Assembly: GCA_004802725.1 (NCBI GenBank)
Contig: SGPM01000577.1
Span: 1 to 11,355, forward strand
Direction of reading: 5' to 3'
DNA length: 11,355 bases
DNA from: Antrodiella citrinella
Taxonomy: Eukaryota; Basidiomycota; Agaricomycetes; Polyporales; Steccherinaceae
This document shows positions 1 through 7,219 of the stretch, piece after piece. The notes under the pieces are model-generated. The model saw nothing but the letters and a program-made list of their open reading frames with translations, ran no database searches and was not told the origin of the DNA. The position numbers were made by a program, and so were the translations under genes. Position 1 is the stretch's first letter; each line of letters starts with the position of its first letter.

Positions 1-112
1 CAACACGGAATAAAACATACGTACAGGTGTGGATTTGAAAGGCAAACAGAATGAGATCCTCTTCGCCCAAATCCGACAACAATTGGGGCGGGAATTCACG
101 TTTTGGTGGTGT

Positions 113-133
113 ACCCGCCAAATTTTGGCGGGT
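113..133. repeat. 21-base near-perfect palindrome (hairpin)
   Basis: The sequence begins ACCCGCCAAA and ends TTTGGCGGGT, with one central T. This gives two perfectly complementary 10-base arms. It opens the upstream decamer tract and could form a cruciform or an RNA hairpin in the element leader. Its function is unknown. Confidence 0.85.
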
Positions 134-200
134 CCGCGGGTCCCGATTTGGTCACCCGTACCCGTACCCGTGACCCGCGCGGGTATTGCCGACCCGTGGT
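113..200. repeat. Upstream tract of degenerate ACCCGYGGGT-type palindromic words
   Basis: Repeated ACCCG, CGGGT and ACCCGT words fill this stretch, including CCGCGGGTCCC at 134-144, three consecutive CCCGTA/CCCGTG words at about 154-173 and GCGCGGGTA near 177-185. The ideal unit ACCCGCGGGT is its own reverse complement. A matching tract lies on the other side of the retroelement at about 6918-7094. It may be satellite-like host DNA into which the element inserted, or part of the element family's ends. Confidence 0.55.
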
Positions 201-315
201 GCGCACTACCGATGGCTCCTTCAGGACACCCGTATGCATCGCTCCTTCGACCTGTACCTCCACCATCTCACGCATTTATTACCCCTTTAGGTAGTATCCC
301 CTGCATCGTTACACG

Positions 316-372
316 CCTTTTCCCTTCTGCTCCATCCCCCTTCCCCTTCCCATTCCCCTTTCGCCCTCTACC
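316..372 (+). promoter_or_regulatory. Pyrimidine-rich leader upstream of ORF1
   Basis: Almost pure C/T with repeated CCCTTCCCCTTCCC words on the plus strand. CT-rich stretches just upstream of start codons are common around transcription starts of highly expressed fungal genes. A role as an internal promoter or initiator of the retroelement is inference. Confidence 0.4.
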
Positions 373-438
373 AGGTCTCTCATCGCTGGCCAACCCCCAG
401 CATCCTCGCGTCTGAATACCCCCCCCAACCCATTAGGC

Positions 439-2892
439 ATGGAGACCACTCCTGCCACCCAGATCGTCCCCACCTCGCAGCCGGGGCTCGAAATAAACTT
501 CACTGACTTTACAGATCCGTCTGTAGGTATCCCTGACGCACTGCGTACCAACCCTCCAATGTCGCCGGACGATCCGGCACTCAAGTTCTCATTCGAGAAT
601 CTCTCCCCTCACCTGGTTTCGCACCAGGATAGCGTCGATCTGGTCCTAGCTCGAGAGCTGGACTTGTATCAAGACGAGGAGAACAGTCTCCTCACGCGTG
701 CGTTCGAGGCGCACCCAACTGATTCACCGACAGACGTTCTCTGGCAAGCCTCGCGGTCACTTGCCCGAGTAGGGTTGGTACTCGGGCATGACACGTTCAT
801 CCAAAGGAACGGGAAGCTCCTCAACGACTTTCCGAGAAGGTGGAGTGAGTTCACAGCTGTGCTGCGAGCTCTCAACCATATCACCGGTGCAATATCGCAC
901 GACCAGACACATTACTCTACGGAGGTGCGTACTCTTATCGAGGCTGCCAAACGGCCGCCACCGCTCGCTCCCGAAGTCCTCAAGGGATTTTCGGAGATTC
1001 ACGAGAACGTCCAGAGCGTTCACCGCACCCAGGCCGTGATGCAGCAGGAGATGTTGGCCGCAAGGTCGGCTAACTCTGCGCAAAACACGGCCATTCGGGA
1101 CATGATCCAGGATGTGATCGTTCGTATGAACGGCATGTCTCTCTCGGGTGGCCTTCGTGCCCCCACCCCAGCGCTGAAGAAGCCGGCACCTGAGGCAAAA
1201 GCCAAAGGGAAAGGTTCTGAAGCACCTCACGTCTCATGGGCGGCCATTGTGGCTGCCCAGGAGCAACATGAGGCGGATGTGGAGGAGATGTACGCAGATC
1301 CCCCACCTCCGTCTCCCAAGGTGTCGGATCGGAAACGACCGGCACCTGTGGATTCTCGGGTGGCAACACCCAACCCCGGCGCACCGAAGCGAGTCCGTGA
1401 GGACGTTCGACCGGCTGCTGCTCCTGTTCGTGGGCGTCCTGGACGCGGTCGTGGTGGTGCCGTTGCGCGTACACGCGGACGCACTGCGTCTCCCTCTCCG
1501 GCACCTGAGCCGGCATGCAACCCCCTCGAGGCGCAAGCCAAGAGGATTGGGGGCCTCATGGCAACCTCCCAGGCCGCTGGTCTGGACACGGAAACGACGG
1601 CGATGATCATTCGCCAGGTGATGCTGAACGACCCCGCTCCTCCCATGGAAGTGGACAACCCGTTGCGTCAGGTGGAGGCTTTGCCCACCCGACGCGACGA
1701 AAAGCTTGCTGAGGCGAAAGCCATCAGCCTCAATGCGAGGGCCAAGCCCATCGCCGACGCGAAGAAGGCGGTCATTTGCCGCTTCCCCACTGAACTTGAC
1801 GGCGGAGGCGCATGCTTCGTCCAGGAATCGCAGGTGATCAAAGACGCGTTCCCGAAGGGGTTCGCTGCCAATGGTCTGCAGTCGTTGAACCGCGTTGTTG
1901 ACACGCGGCTCGCCAAGGATGGGGCTCTGACCCTCATCTTCCAATTCCCACCGTCCGAAGCCGAGACTCGAATGGTGCCGAGGGTCCTTGAGGCCTGGTT
2001 GCGCTCCCAGGGGGCAATTCATCCGGCGAGTGCGGTCACTGCTGACCCGTACCTCGACACGGTTTTCATGCAGGTACACAACGTACGTGTCCGAGGGTCT
2101 GACGGGGCGGAGCTTCCCCTTGCAGACATAGAGCGCGCGATTCGTCGCGGCAACAAATGGTTGACGGATTTCAAGTTGAAAGACCCGATCCTGAGAACCA
2201 CTGCGAAGCTAGGCGATCGGCTCGTGCCGTTCTCCCAGCAACCGCGTGCCCAGATCCTGTCGTCCATCAAGGACCAGGCGTACGGCGTGGTCGAGTGCTC
2301 GTTCCGAGACACACGGTCTGGAGTGGTTGCCGCGCGCATCATCCAGAAGAAGTCGCTCCGCATCAATTCGGTCGACTGTCCGGTGCACATCATGAGCACC
2401 AATCCTCACGTTCCCCAATGCCAGAATTGCTTCTGCTGGGGACACCTCGCCTACACCTGTAAAAAGGTCCCCGTGTGCTCGTTCTGTGGTCGGTGCGGCC
2501 ACAAGATCGAGGACCACAATGTCATGGCATCGTGCTGCAGCGCGACCAACACCAAGGACAAGGCGCTCCCGCCTGCGGAGTTCTGCGACGCAACCACATC
2601 GTGCGGGCCACGATGCCACAACTGCGGCGAGCCACACGCGGCCACCGCAAGGATCTGCGACTTCTTCAAGAAGCGCACCAATTCGGGTTGGCACGGTGAG
2701 AACCGATCTGCCTACGACAAAGGCTTTGACCCCAAGGCCAAGAAAGTCCGTGGCTCGAAGCCGGACGACCCCATCATCATCGAGCTCAACGAAGAAATGT
2801 CGGCTGGTGAGGGAGGCATGCGAGACACCCCGGTTCCTTCGGACCGTGAGGGTAGCTCAACCCCGGTTCCGTCTATTCGAATGCATGAGTAG
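439..2892 (+). CDS. ORF1, gag-like nucleic-acid-binding protein of a non-LTR retrotransposon (817 aa)
   Basis: This protein would bind the element RNA and form the retrotransposition RNP with the ORF2 protein. Residues 1-240 are not recognised; about 170-235 look helical and could form a coiled coil. Residues 240-360 are Pro/Lys/Arg-rich, with a basic PKRVRED patch near 315 and an RGRPGRGRGG segment at about 331-348, suited to RNA binding or nuclear import. Residues about 443-655 resemble the folded middle region that precedes the knuckles in this family. Three zinc knuckles follow. The first is C661-X2-C664-X4-H669-X4-C674, canonical CCHC. The second is C680-X2-C683-X4-H688 with H693 as a possible fourth ligand. 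The third is C726-X2-C729-X3-H733-X6-C740, with unusual spacing. The Ser/Thr-rich tail ends 8 bases inside ORF2. The start at ATG 439 is chosen for its context and because it precedes all conserved sequence. Confidence 0.85.
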   Translation: METTPATQIVPTSQPGLEINFTDFTDPSVGIPDALRTNPPMSPDDPALKFSFENLSPHLVSHQDSVDLVLARELDLYQDEENSLLTRAFEAHPTDSPTDVLWQASRSLARVGLVLGHDTFIQRNGKLLNDFPRRWSEFTAVLRALNHITGAISHDQTHYSTEVRTLIEAAKRPPPLAPEVLKGFSEIHENVQSVHRTQAVMQQEMLAARSANSAQNTAIRDMIQDVIVRMNGMSLSGGLRAPTPALKKPAPEAKAKGKGSEAPHVSWAAIVAAQEQHEADVEEMYADPPPPSPKVSDRKRPAPVDSRVATPNPGAPKRVREDVRPAAAPVRGRPGRGRGGAVARTRGRTASPSPAPEPACNPLEAQAKRIGGLMATSQAAGLDTETTAMIIRQVMLNDPAPPMEVDNPLRQVEALPTRRDEKLAEAKAISLNARAKPIADAKKAVICRFPTELDGGGACFVQESQVIKDAFPKGFAANGLQSLNRVVDTRLAKDGALTLIFQFPPSEAETRMVPRVLEAWLRSQGAIHPASAVTADPYLDTVFMQVHNVRVRGSDGAELPLADIERAIRRGNKWLTDFKLKDPILRTTAKLGDRLVPFSQQPRAQILSSIKDQAYGVVECSFRDTRSGVVAARIIQKKSLRINSVDCPVHIMSTNPHVPQCQNCFCWGHLAYTCKKVPVCSFCGRCGHKIEDHNVMASCCSATNTKDKALPPAEFCDATTSCGPRCHNCGEPHAATARICDFFKKRTNSGWHGENRSAYDKGFDPKAKKVRGSKPDDPIIIELNEEMSAGEGGMRDTPVPSDREGSSTPVPSIRMHE
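2885..2892 (+). promoter_or_regulatory. ORF1 stop / ORF2 start overlap, ATGAGTAG
   Basis: ORF1 ends with GAG-TAG (stop at 2890-2892). An ATG in the ORF2 frame begins at 2885, so the two overlap by 8 bases. Closely overlapping stop and start codons are used for termination-reinitiation in some LINE-type elements; SART1 of silkworm is the known case. ORF2 is in the +1 frame relative to ORF1. A +1 frameshift is the alternative, because the ORF2 frame is open upstream to 2486. Confidence 0.6.
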
Positions 2893-5800
2893 ACCCTACC
2901 ACGTGAGTGACCCAGACCGTTTGTTAACGGGGGATACCGGAACTGATGAGAATCATCTAGACCGTGACGGGTCGCCTGGGCTGCAGCTCAGGTCGGATGA
3001 TGGGGCCTTGCCCCCGTTTAGTTTACGTAATTTCGGTTCGAATATGTTGTTCACCCCTCTCAGCTGGTCGTCCACGCCTTCGCCTATGCCCCACCCTCCA
3101 CTTGTAGATTATTCATCTTCATGCGATCCCAGTTCCGTACGTACTGCTAGTCAGCACGTTGTAGTACACCCATCCCCCCATGCGTCCTTTGATTCGTATG
3201 ATCCCATTGCAGACTTGGATATGCCTTCGCGTAGCCAGTCATTTGTACCTGTAGCACATCGGTCGCTTTCGACAGATATAGATTATGGTTTGACTCCGCA
3301 ATATTACAGGGCACCGACACACAGTCAGGGAGGGCGTCAGGAGGTTGATGACTCCGACGACTCGAATGACCCAAGGGTATTCATGAACGTGCCGTTCATG
3401 GATATCGTCAGGGAAGACCTGGACTGGCCTGAAGGGCTAGCCACACCGCCTCCGGGAACATGCATTATGTGCGTGGAACCGAGCGGCAGTCAGGTGGAAG
3501 AACCTGTCCCGTGGCGGGACTTCGTATGGCCGATCAATGAGTATACCGACTCGTCGATTATGCAGAAAGGGTATTCGAATGAGGACCTAGGGTTACCTCA
3601 TCGAAAAGGGAGGGCAGTCGACCATATGCGGCCTATGCTGCGTATGGTTAGCGTCAATGTTCAGCGTAGCGGCGAGAATAGCCGTAACATACTAGAGATG
3701 TATCGGGACCACGATGTCATCTTCATGCAAGAGATCTCATGGGGTCTCATCAAGCGCGTCCCTTCGGCGAAAGAGCCGGAGGGTGACGAATTCGAACATA
3801 CGACTCGTCATCGTAACTTCATGTGCTTGGGGGCTCATAAAGAGTCGTCGGTATGCATCCACGTGAACAAGCGGTGGGAGCATTTGATGCCAAGGTTGGC
3901 AGACAACCTGATTAAGCATGACGACGTGTGCGCCGTCAGCCTGACTACCAGAGAGGGGCCGCAGCTCCTCATAAATGTGTACAACCAGCCCAAGACGCAT
4001 GCTGGAAGTAAATATTTGGAGAGGAGGGCAGATAGCCTCCCGTCCGTCCTGACGATTGCGGGTGACTTCAACCTGCATTCGGGTGTGTGGGGGCCCAGCA
4101 GGGCTTCATATCAGAAAGCGATTGCCAGAGACAGAGATGACGTGGAAAGCGTCATTGATGTCATGGCAAGCTTGAATCTGGAACTCGCTAACTACCGGCG
4201 GGAATTCACGTGGCAATCGCACAATGAGGCGTTACGACCACAGGTCATTGATCTTGTATGGGTGCCCATCCTGTACACGGCGGACGCGAATTGCAGGGTC
4301 CACCTGCATGACACGCTCATTAATTCCGACCATGCTGTTCTGACATGGGAGATACCACTCGAAGTGATGTGGCCTATGAGCCAGCCGCGGATAAAAGAGG
4401 ACTCGCCGCTAGAAGAAGTCTATGTGAACCAGATCGGAGAAGCGCTTGCGGCGCTGTTCGATGAAGATTGGGATCCAGATACGGATTCGATTGATGACGT
4501 CGCTGATGAGCTCAGCGAGGTGATGAGGGAGGCGTGGGATTCATGTAGCAGTGAGCCCAACTTTGTGCCTGGCAAGTCGCGTTCCTGGTGGAACGCGGAG
4601 TGCAAGGAAGCGGCGACGCAGTTTAGAAGTGCGAAACTCAGACGAGTTCCTGATGAGAATGGGAATGATCGCCGAGAGAGAATTGCCAGATGCGGCAAGA
4701 GACTCAAGGGAGCGGCTCGTCGCGCGCGACGGGAGTTCTTTGACAAGACCATAGCGAAGGTAGAGAATACTACCAAGATGTGGGATCTGGTCGCCTGGAC
4801 TCGAAAGAAGCCAGACGATGCGTTTTCAACGCTCATTCAGGCTGACGGTACGCCGGCAGCCACACCGGAGGATATATTCAAGACGTTCAAAGAGACGTTT
4901 TATCCGACGACGCCGAACCCTATTGACCCGACAGTAGTGGATACGTATCCGCAACTACCCACCCGAGAATGGGTGTGGGTAAGTGCGGCGGAGATTCTGA
5001 GTGCTGTGAAAGGCACGTCAAACACGTCCACTCCAGGACTTGATCATTGTGGTTGGCGTCTTCTCAAGAAGATACTGACTGTAAAAGATGCGGCGGAAGG
5101 TGCTGCTAAGTTCCTGAACGAATGTTTCCGTTTAGGCACATGGCCGGAGATGTTCAAGGTGAACATCACGGTGGTGATTCCCAAGCCTGGGAAAGACGAT
5201 TATAGTAAAGCTAAATCGTACCGACCGATCGTCCTTCTGAATTGCCTTGGTAAGGCGTTCGAGAAGGTGATCGCGACGAGGCTCCAGTTCCAGGGGCAGA
5301 AGTATGGAGTGATCCATCCGAACCAGTTCGGAGGCACGATCCAGAACTCGACTGTTGACGCGGGTGTGCATGTTGTGCACCATGTGTTGCAGGCACGACG
5401 GAAGGGTATGGTATGCTCGATGTTGTTGTTCGACATTGCGCAGTTCTACCCCTCTATTAATCACGACCTTCTTGGGGCGATCATGAGCAAGCAAGGGTTC
5501 CACCCGCGCTATGTTGCCTTCTTTGATGATTATCTCAAAGACAGGAAGACGAAGATAAGGTTCCAAAAGAACTTCTCTGAAGATATTGACACTCCGTTAG
5601 GGGTAGGACAGGGATCTGCCTTGTCACCGATACTGTCGGGGCTGTATATTGCAGCGGCGATACATAAATGGGCGGGTACAGATGCCCGCGTTAAGATGGT
5701 GGACGATGATCGGGAGATGATCATTGACATCAACGGCTGCATCATGCAGTTCTATGTGGACGACGGCGCTATTGTTGTGACGTCCGCAACGCTGGAGACC

Positions 5801-6880
5801 AATGCGGTACTCCTGGCAAAGGTGTTCAAGGGAATATCGACAGATTTGGAGCGTCTCGGCCTTAGGGTGGAGCGTACCAAGAATGAGCTCGTGCACTTTT
5901 TGATGCCGAATAGTAAGCGATGGGAGCAGAAGGATCTCGGTCCAGATGTGACGATCGATATTGAAGGTGTGTCTGTGGTTGTCAAGCCCAGCGCCAAGAT
6001 AAGGTACTTGGGGTTCATTTTGGATCAAAAGCTACAATTCAAAGACCACGTTAAGTTGTGCGTCACCAAAGCGACGAGTGCGACTCATTGTCTGCGCCTA
6101 TTGGGCAATTCAATGAGAGGCATGACGCCGAAGAACAAGAGGAGGTTGTATATCAGCAACATACTCCCGGTACTCTGTTACGGTATTCAGTTGTGGTGGG
6201 CTCCTGAGGGTCTGCCGCGGCGGAAGCCGAATAAAGGGCTTATCAAGCAAATGCAGGTGGTGCAAAACCTAGCCGCCCGGTGGATCACCGGCGGATTCCG
6301 CACGACGCCTGTCGGGAGTCTAGAGCTCTTGGCAGGATTGCTGCCGATGGATCTTCAAGTGAAGAAACTGGCAACGAGGTGGGGTCTCAGGGCCCACAAA
6401 TTACACTCGGCGCATGCGGTGCGTGCGGCGATTGGCGGGGAGTTAGGGTTGGATGCAACCACAAAGACGCCGTTTCCGATCATGGGAACAGTGAGAGATG
6501 AAGCTACCCCTATTGGAGGGTGGAACCATGTGAGTTTGAAGGTGCAAGAGCACTTCGATTCGCTGAATGATGAAGCGGAGCCAGGCAAGCGATTGCTGGA
6601 TACGCACGGCGACCAAATTGACATCCAATTCGGCCCTCCTGGTGCCAGGAAAGGGTCGAAAGCGATGGATGCGTGGTATAAGAATGACTTGCTTCCGCGG
6701 GTCAATACGGTGATGACAATGAATGACGTGACATTGTTGTGCACTGACGGGTCGTTGTTCCGAGAAAGTGAGGGACAGGACCACAGGACCGGCACGGCTT
6801 TCCACATTACCCAGGGAAGTCGCGTGTTAGATTCCACATCGTTTGCATGTGGACGCGTCTCAATATTTGACGCGGAATAA
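2885..6880 (+). CDS. ORF2, endonuclease-reverse transcriptase with partial RNase H (1331 aa)
   Basis: ORF2 nicks the target DNA and copies the element RNA onto it. Residues 1-250 are a Ser/Pro/Asp-rich extension with no recognised domain. The AP-endonuclease-like domain spans about 251-490: N258 (SVNVQ), E283 (FMQE), GDFN with D394 and N396, D456 (IDLVW) and S481-D482-H483. The reverse transcriptase spans about 700-1010: STPGLDH at 715-721, PKPGK from 766, YRPI from 779, motif A FDIAQFY with D850, QGSALSP at 909-915 and the active site Y957-V-D-D960. A YLGF motif follows at 1041. An RNase H domain starts near 1285 (TDGS, D1288) but stops at ...DAE (E1331), so roughly two thirds of it is missing. 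The stop TAA at 6878-6880 lies inside AATAAA. The start at 2885 is preferred for the overlap with ORF1; ATGs at 3626, 3635 and 3644 just before the endonuclease are alternatives. All visible nuclease and RT catalytic residues are present. Confidence 0.88.
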   Translation: MSRPYHVSDPDRLLTGDTGTDENHLDRDGSPGLQLRSDDGALPPFSLRNFGSNMLFTPLSWSSTPSPMPHPPLVDYSSSCDPSSVRTASQHVVVHPSPHASFDSYDPIADLDMPSRSQSFVPVAHRSLSTDIDYGLTPQYYRAPTHSQGGRQEVDDSDDSNDPRVFMNVPFMDIVREDLDWPEGLATPPPGTCIMCVEPSGSQVEEPVPWRDFVWPINEYTDSSIMQKGYSNEDLGLPHRKGRAVDHMRPMLRMVSVNVQRSGENSRNILEMYRDHDVIFMQEISWGLIKRVPSAKEPEGDEFEHTTRHRNFMCLGAHKESSVCIHVNKRWEHLMPRLADNLIKHDDVCAVSLTTREGPQLLINVYNQPKTHAGSKYLERRADSLPSVLTIAGDFNLHSGVWGPSRASYQKAIARDRDDVESVIDVMASLNLELANYRREFTWQSHNEALRPQVIDLVWVPILYTADANCRVHLHDTLINSDHAVLTWEIPLEVMWPMSQPRIKEDSPLEEVYVNQIGEALAALFDEDWDPDTDSIDDVADELSEVMREAWDSCSSEPNFVPGKSRSWWNAECKEAATQFRSAKLRRVPDENGNDRRERIARCGKRLKGAARRARREFFDKTIAKVENTTKMWDLVAWTRKKPDDAFSTLIQADGTPAATPEDIFKTFKETFYPTTPNPIDPTVVDTYPQLPTREWVWVSAAEILSAVKGTSNTSTPGLDHCGWRLLKKILTVKDAAEGAAKFLNECFRLGTWPEMFKVNITVVIPKPGKDDYSKAKSYRPIVLLNCLGKAFEKVIATRLQFQGQKYGVIHPNQFGGTIQNSTVDAGVHVVHHVLQARRKGMVCSMLLFDIAQFYPSINHDLLGAIMSKQGFHPRYVAFFDDYLKDRKTKIRFQKNFSEDIDTPLGVGQGSALSPILSGLYIAAAIHKWAGTDARVKMVDDDREMIIDINGCIMQFYVDDGAIVVTSATLETNAVLLAKVFKGISTDLERLGLRVERTKNELVHFLMPNSKRWEQKDLGPDVTIDIEGVSVVVKPSAKIRYLGFILDQKLQFKDHVKLCVTKATSATHCLRLLGNSMRGMTPKNKRRLYISNILPVLCYGIQLWWAPEGLPRRKPNKGLIKQMQVVQNLAARWITGGFRTTPVGSLELLAGLLPMDLQVKKLATRWGLRAHKLHSAHAVRAAIGGELGLDATTKTPFPIMGTVRDEATPIGGWNHVSLKVQEHFDSLNDEAEPGKRLLDTHGDQIDIQFGPPGARKGSKAMDAWYKNDLLPRVNTVMTMNDVTLLCTDGSLFRESEGQDHRTGTAFHITQGSRVLDSTSFACGRVSIFDAE

Positions 6881-6881
6881 A
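6876..6881 (+). terminator. AATAAA overlapping the ORF2 stop codon
   Basis: A canonical polyadenylation hexamer lies exactly across the TAA stop of ORF2. In fungi such hexamers are only loosely required, and a chance occurrence is quite possible. It would place a cleavage site within the next 10-30 bases, before the decamer tract. Confidence 0.3.
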
Positions 6882-6917
6882 GCCTGTCACGAGTCTACTC
6901 ACAGATCGATCCGGACT

Positions 6918-7094
6918 CGTACCTGCAGGTCATATGTGTGGCGAAACTCATACCCAGATCCTTACAGGTCATTTCTCACGGATCACCTGTACCCGCAGGT
7001 CAAAAACCCACAGGTATACAGTCAACCCGCGGGTCCGTCATACCCGTGGGTACTCGCAACCTGTAGGTCAAAAACCCGTAGGTCTGCAGGTCCA
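6918..7094. repeat. Downstream tract of degenerate palindromic decamers (ACCYGYRGGT)
   Basis: At least eight words of the form ACC[CT]G[CT][AG]GGT or its halves occur, for example ACCTGCAGGT at 6921-6930, ACCCGCAGGT at 6991-7000 and ACCCGCGGGT at 7025-7034. A 26-base segment at 6991-7016 recurs at 7059-7084 with few differences, both containing GGTCAAAAACCC. The region is not protein-like in any frame. It matches the upstream tract at 113-200 in style. Together they suggest one repeat tract split by the retroelement, or repeats that belong to the element's ends. Confidence 0.65.
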
Positions 7095-7219
7095 CCGGCA
7101 GGTAGTAGTGTAATTCTCTGCTTGTACGGTACCTCTGTCATTTAATGCAGTCTCTTGTACTTACAAACACCGAGTCTTCGTCTCGAGTCCCAATCACCGA
7201 GTCGGAACGAACATGTCCA

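Larger units (their letters stand above)
1..438 (+). other. Upstream flank and putative 5' leader of the non-LTR element
   Basis: No convincing gene lies here. The stretch has three parts: AT-richer sequence at 1-110, a tract rich in ACCCG/CGGGT words at about 113-200, and a pyrimidine-rich leader before the first ORF. The true 5' end of the retroelement cannot be placed from one copy. The ORF1 start at 439 has G at -3 and G at +4, a good eukaryotic start context. An ATG at 212 opens a 67-codon frame ending at 415, but its product is a low-complexity Pro/Phe-rich translation of the CT tract and I do not call it a gene. Confidence 0.5.
439..6880 (+). mobile_element. Non-LTR (LINE-type) retrotransposon, Tad1-like, two ORFs, 3'-incomplete RNase H
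   Basis: The order gag-like ORF1 with zinc knuckles, then ORF2 with endonuclease, reverse transcriptase and RNase H, is that of non-LTR retrotransposons of the Tad1/I/Jockey type. In fungi Tad1 is the usual clade with this layout. No long terminal repeats, integrase or protease are seen. The coordinates given are the coding limits; the true termini are not resolved. No poly-A tail or simple-repeat 3' tail is visible after 6880. Instead ORF2 runs into a tract of palindromic decamers. Both ORFs are free of internal stops, so the copy is either young or kept by selection. The clade assignment is from memory of motif style, not from a tree. Confidence 0.85.

Noticed and set aside
212..415. 67-codon frame from ATG 212 in the ORF1 leader
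   Set aside because: The product is a Pro/Phe-rich readout of the CT tract with no protein character. It could only matter as an upstream ORF if transcription starts before 212.
1234..2079. 281-codon open frame on the minus strand inside ORF1
   Set aside because: It is antisense to a clearly coding, GC-rich ORF with zinc knuckles downstream; the composition explains the open antisense frame and no motif is recognised.
6918..7094. CRISPR-like array
   Set aside because: The repeats are short, degenerate and irregularly spaced, there are no cas genes, and the introns show a eukaryotic source.
1..7100. LTR retrotransposon reading, with the two decamer tracts as LTRs
   Set aside because: There is no integrase or protease. 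The endonuclease is of the AP type, and the flanks share only short collinear words, not long identical repeats.
6843..7145. 100-codon plus frame across the ORF2 end and the decamer tract
   Set aside because: The translation is dominated by the repeat tract and shows no RNase H motifs, so it does not continue ORF2.
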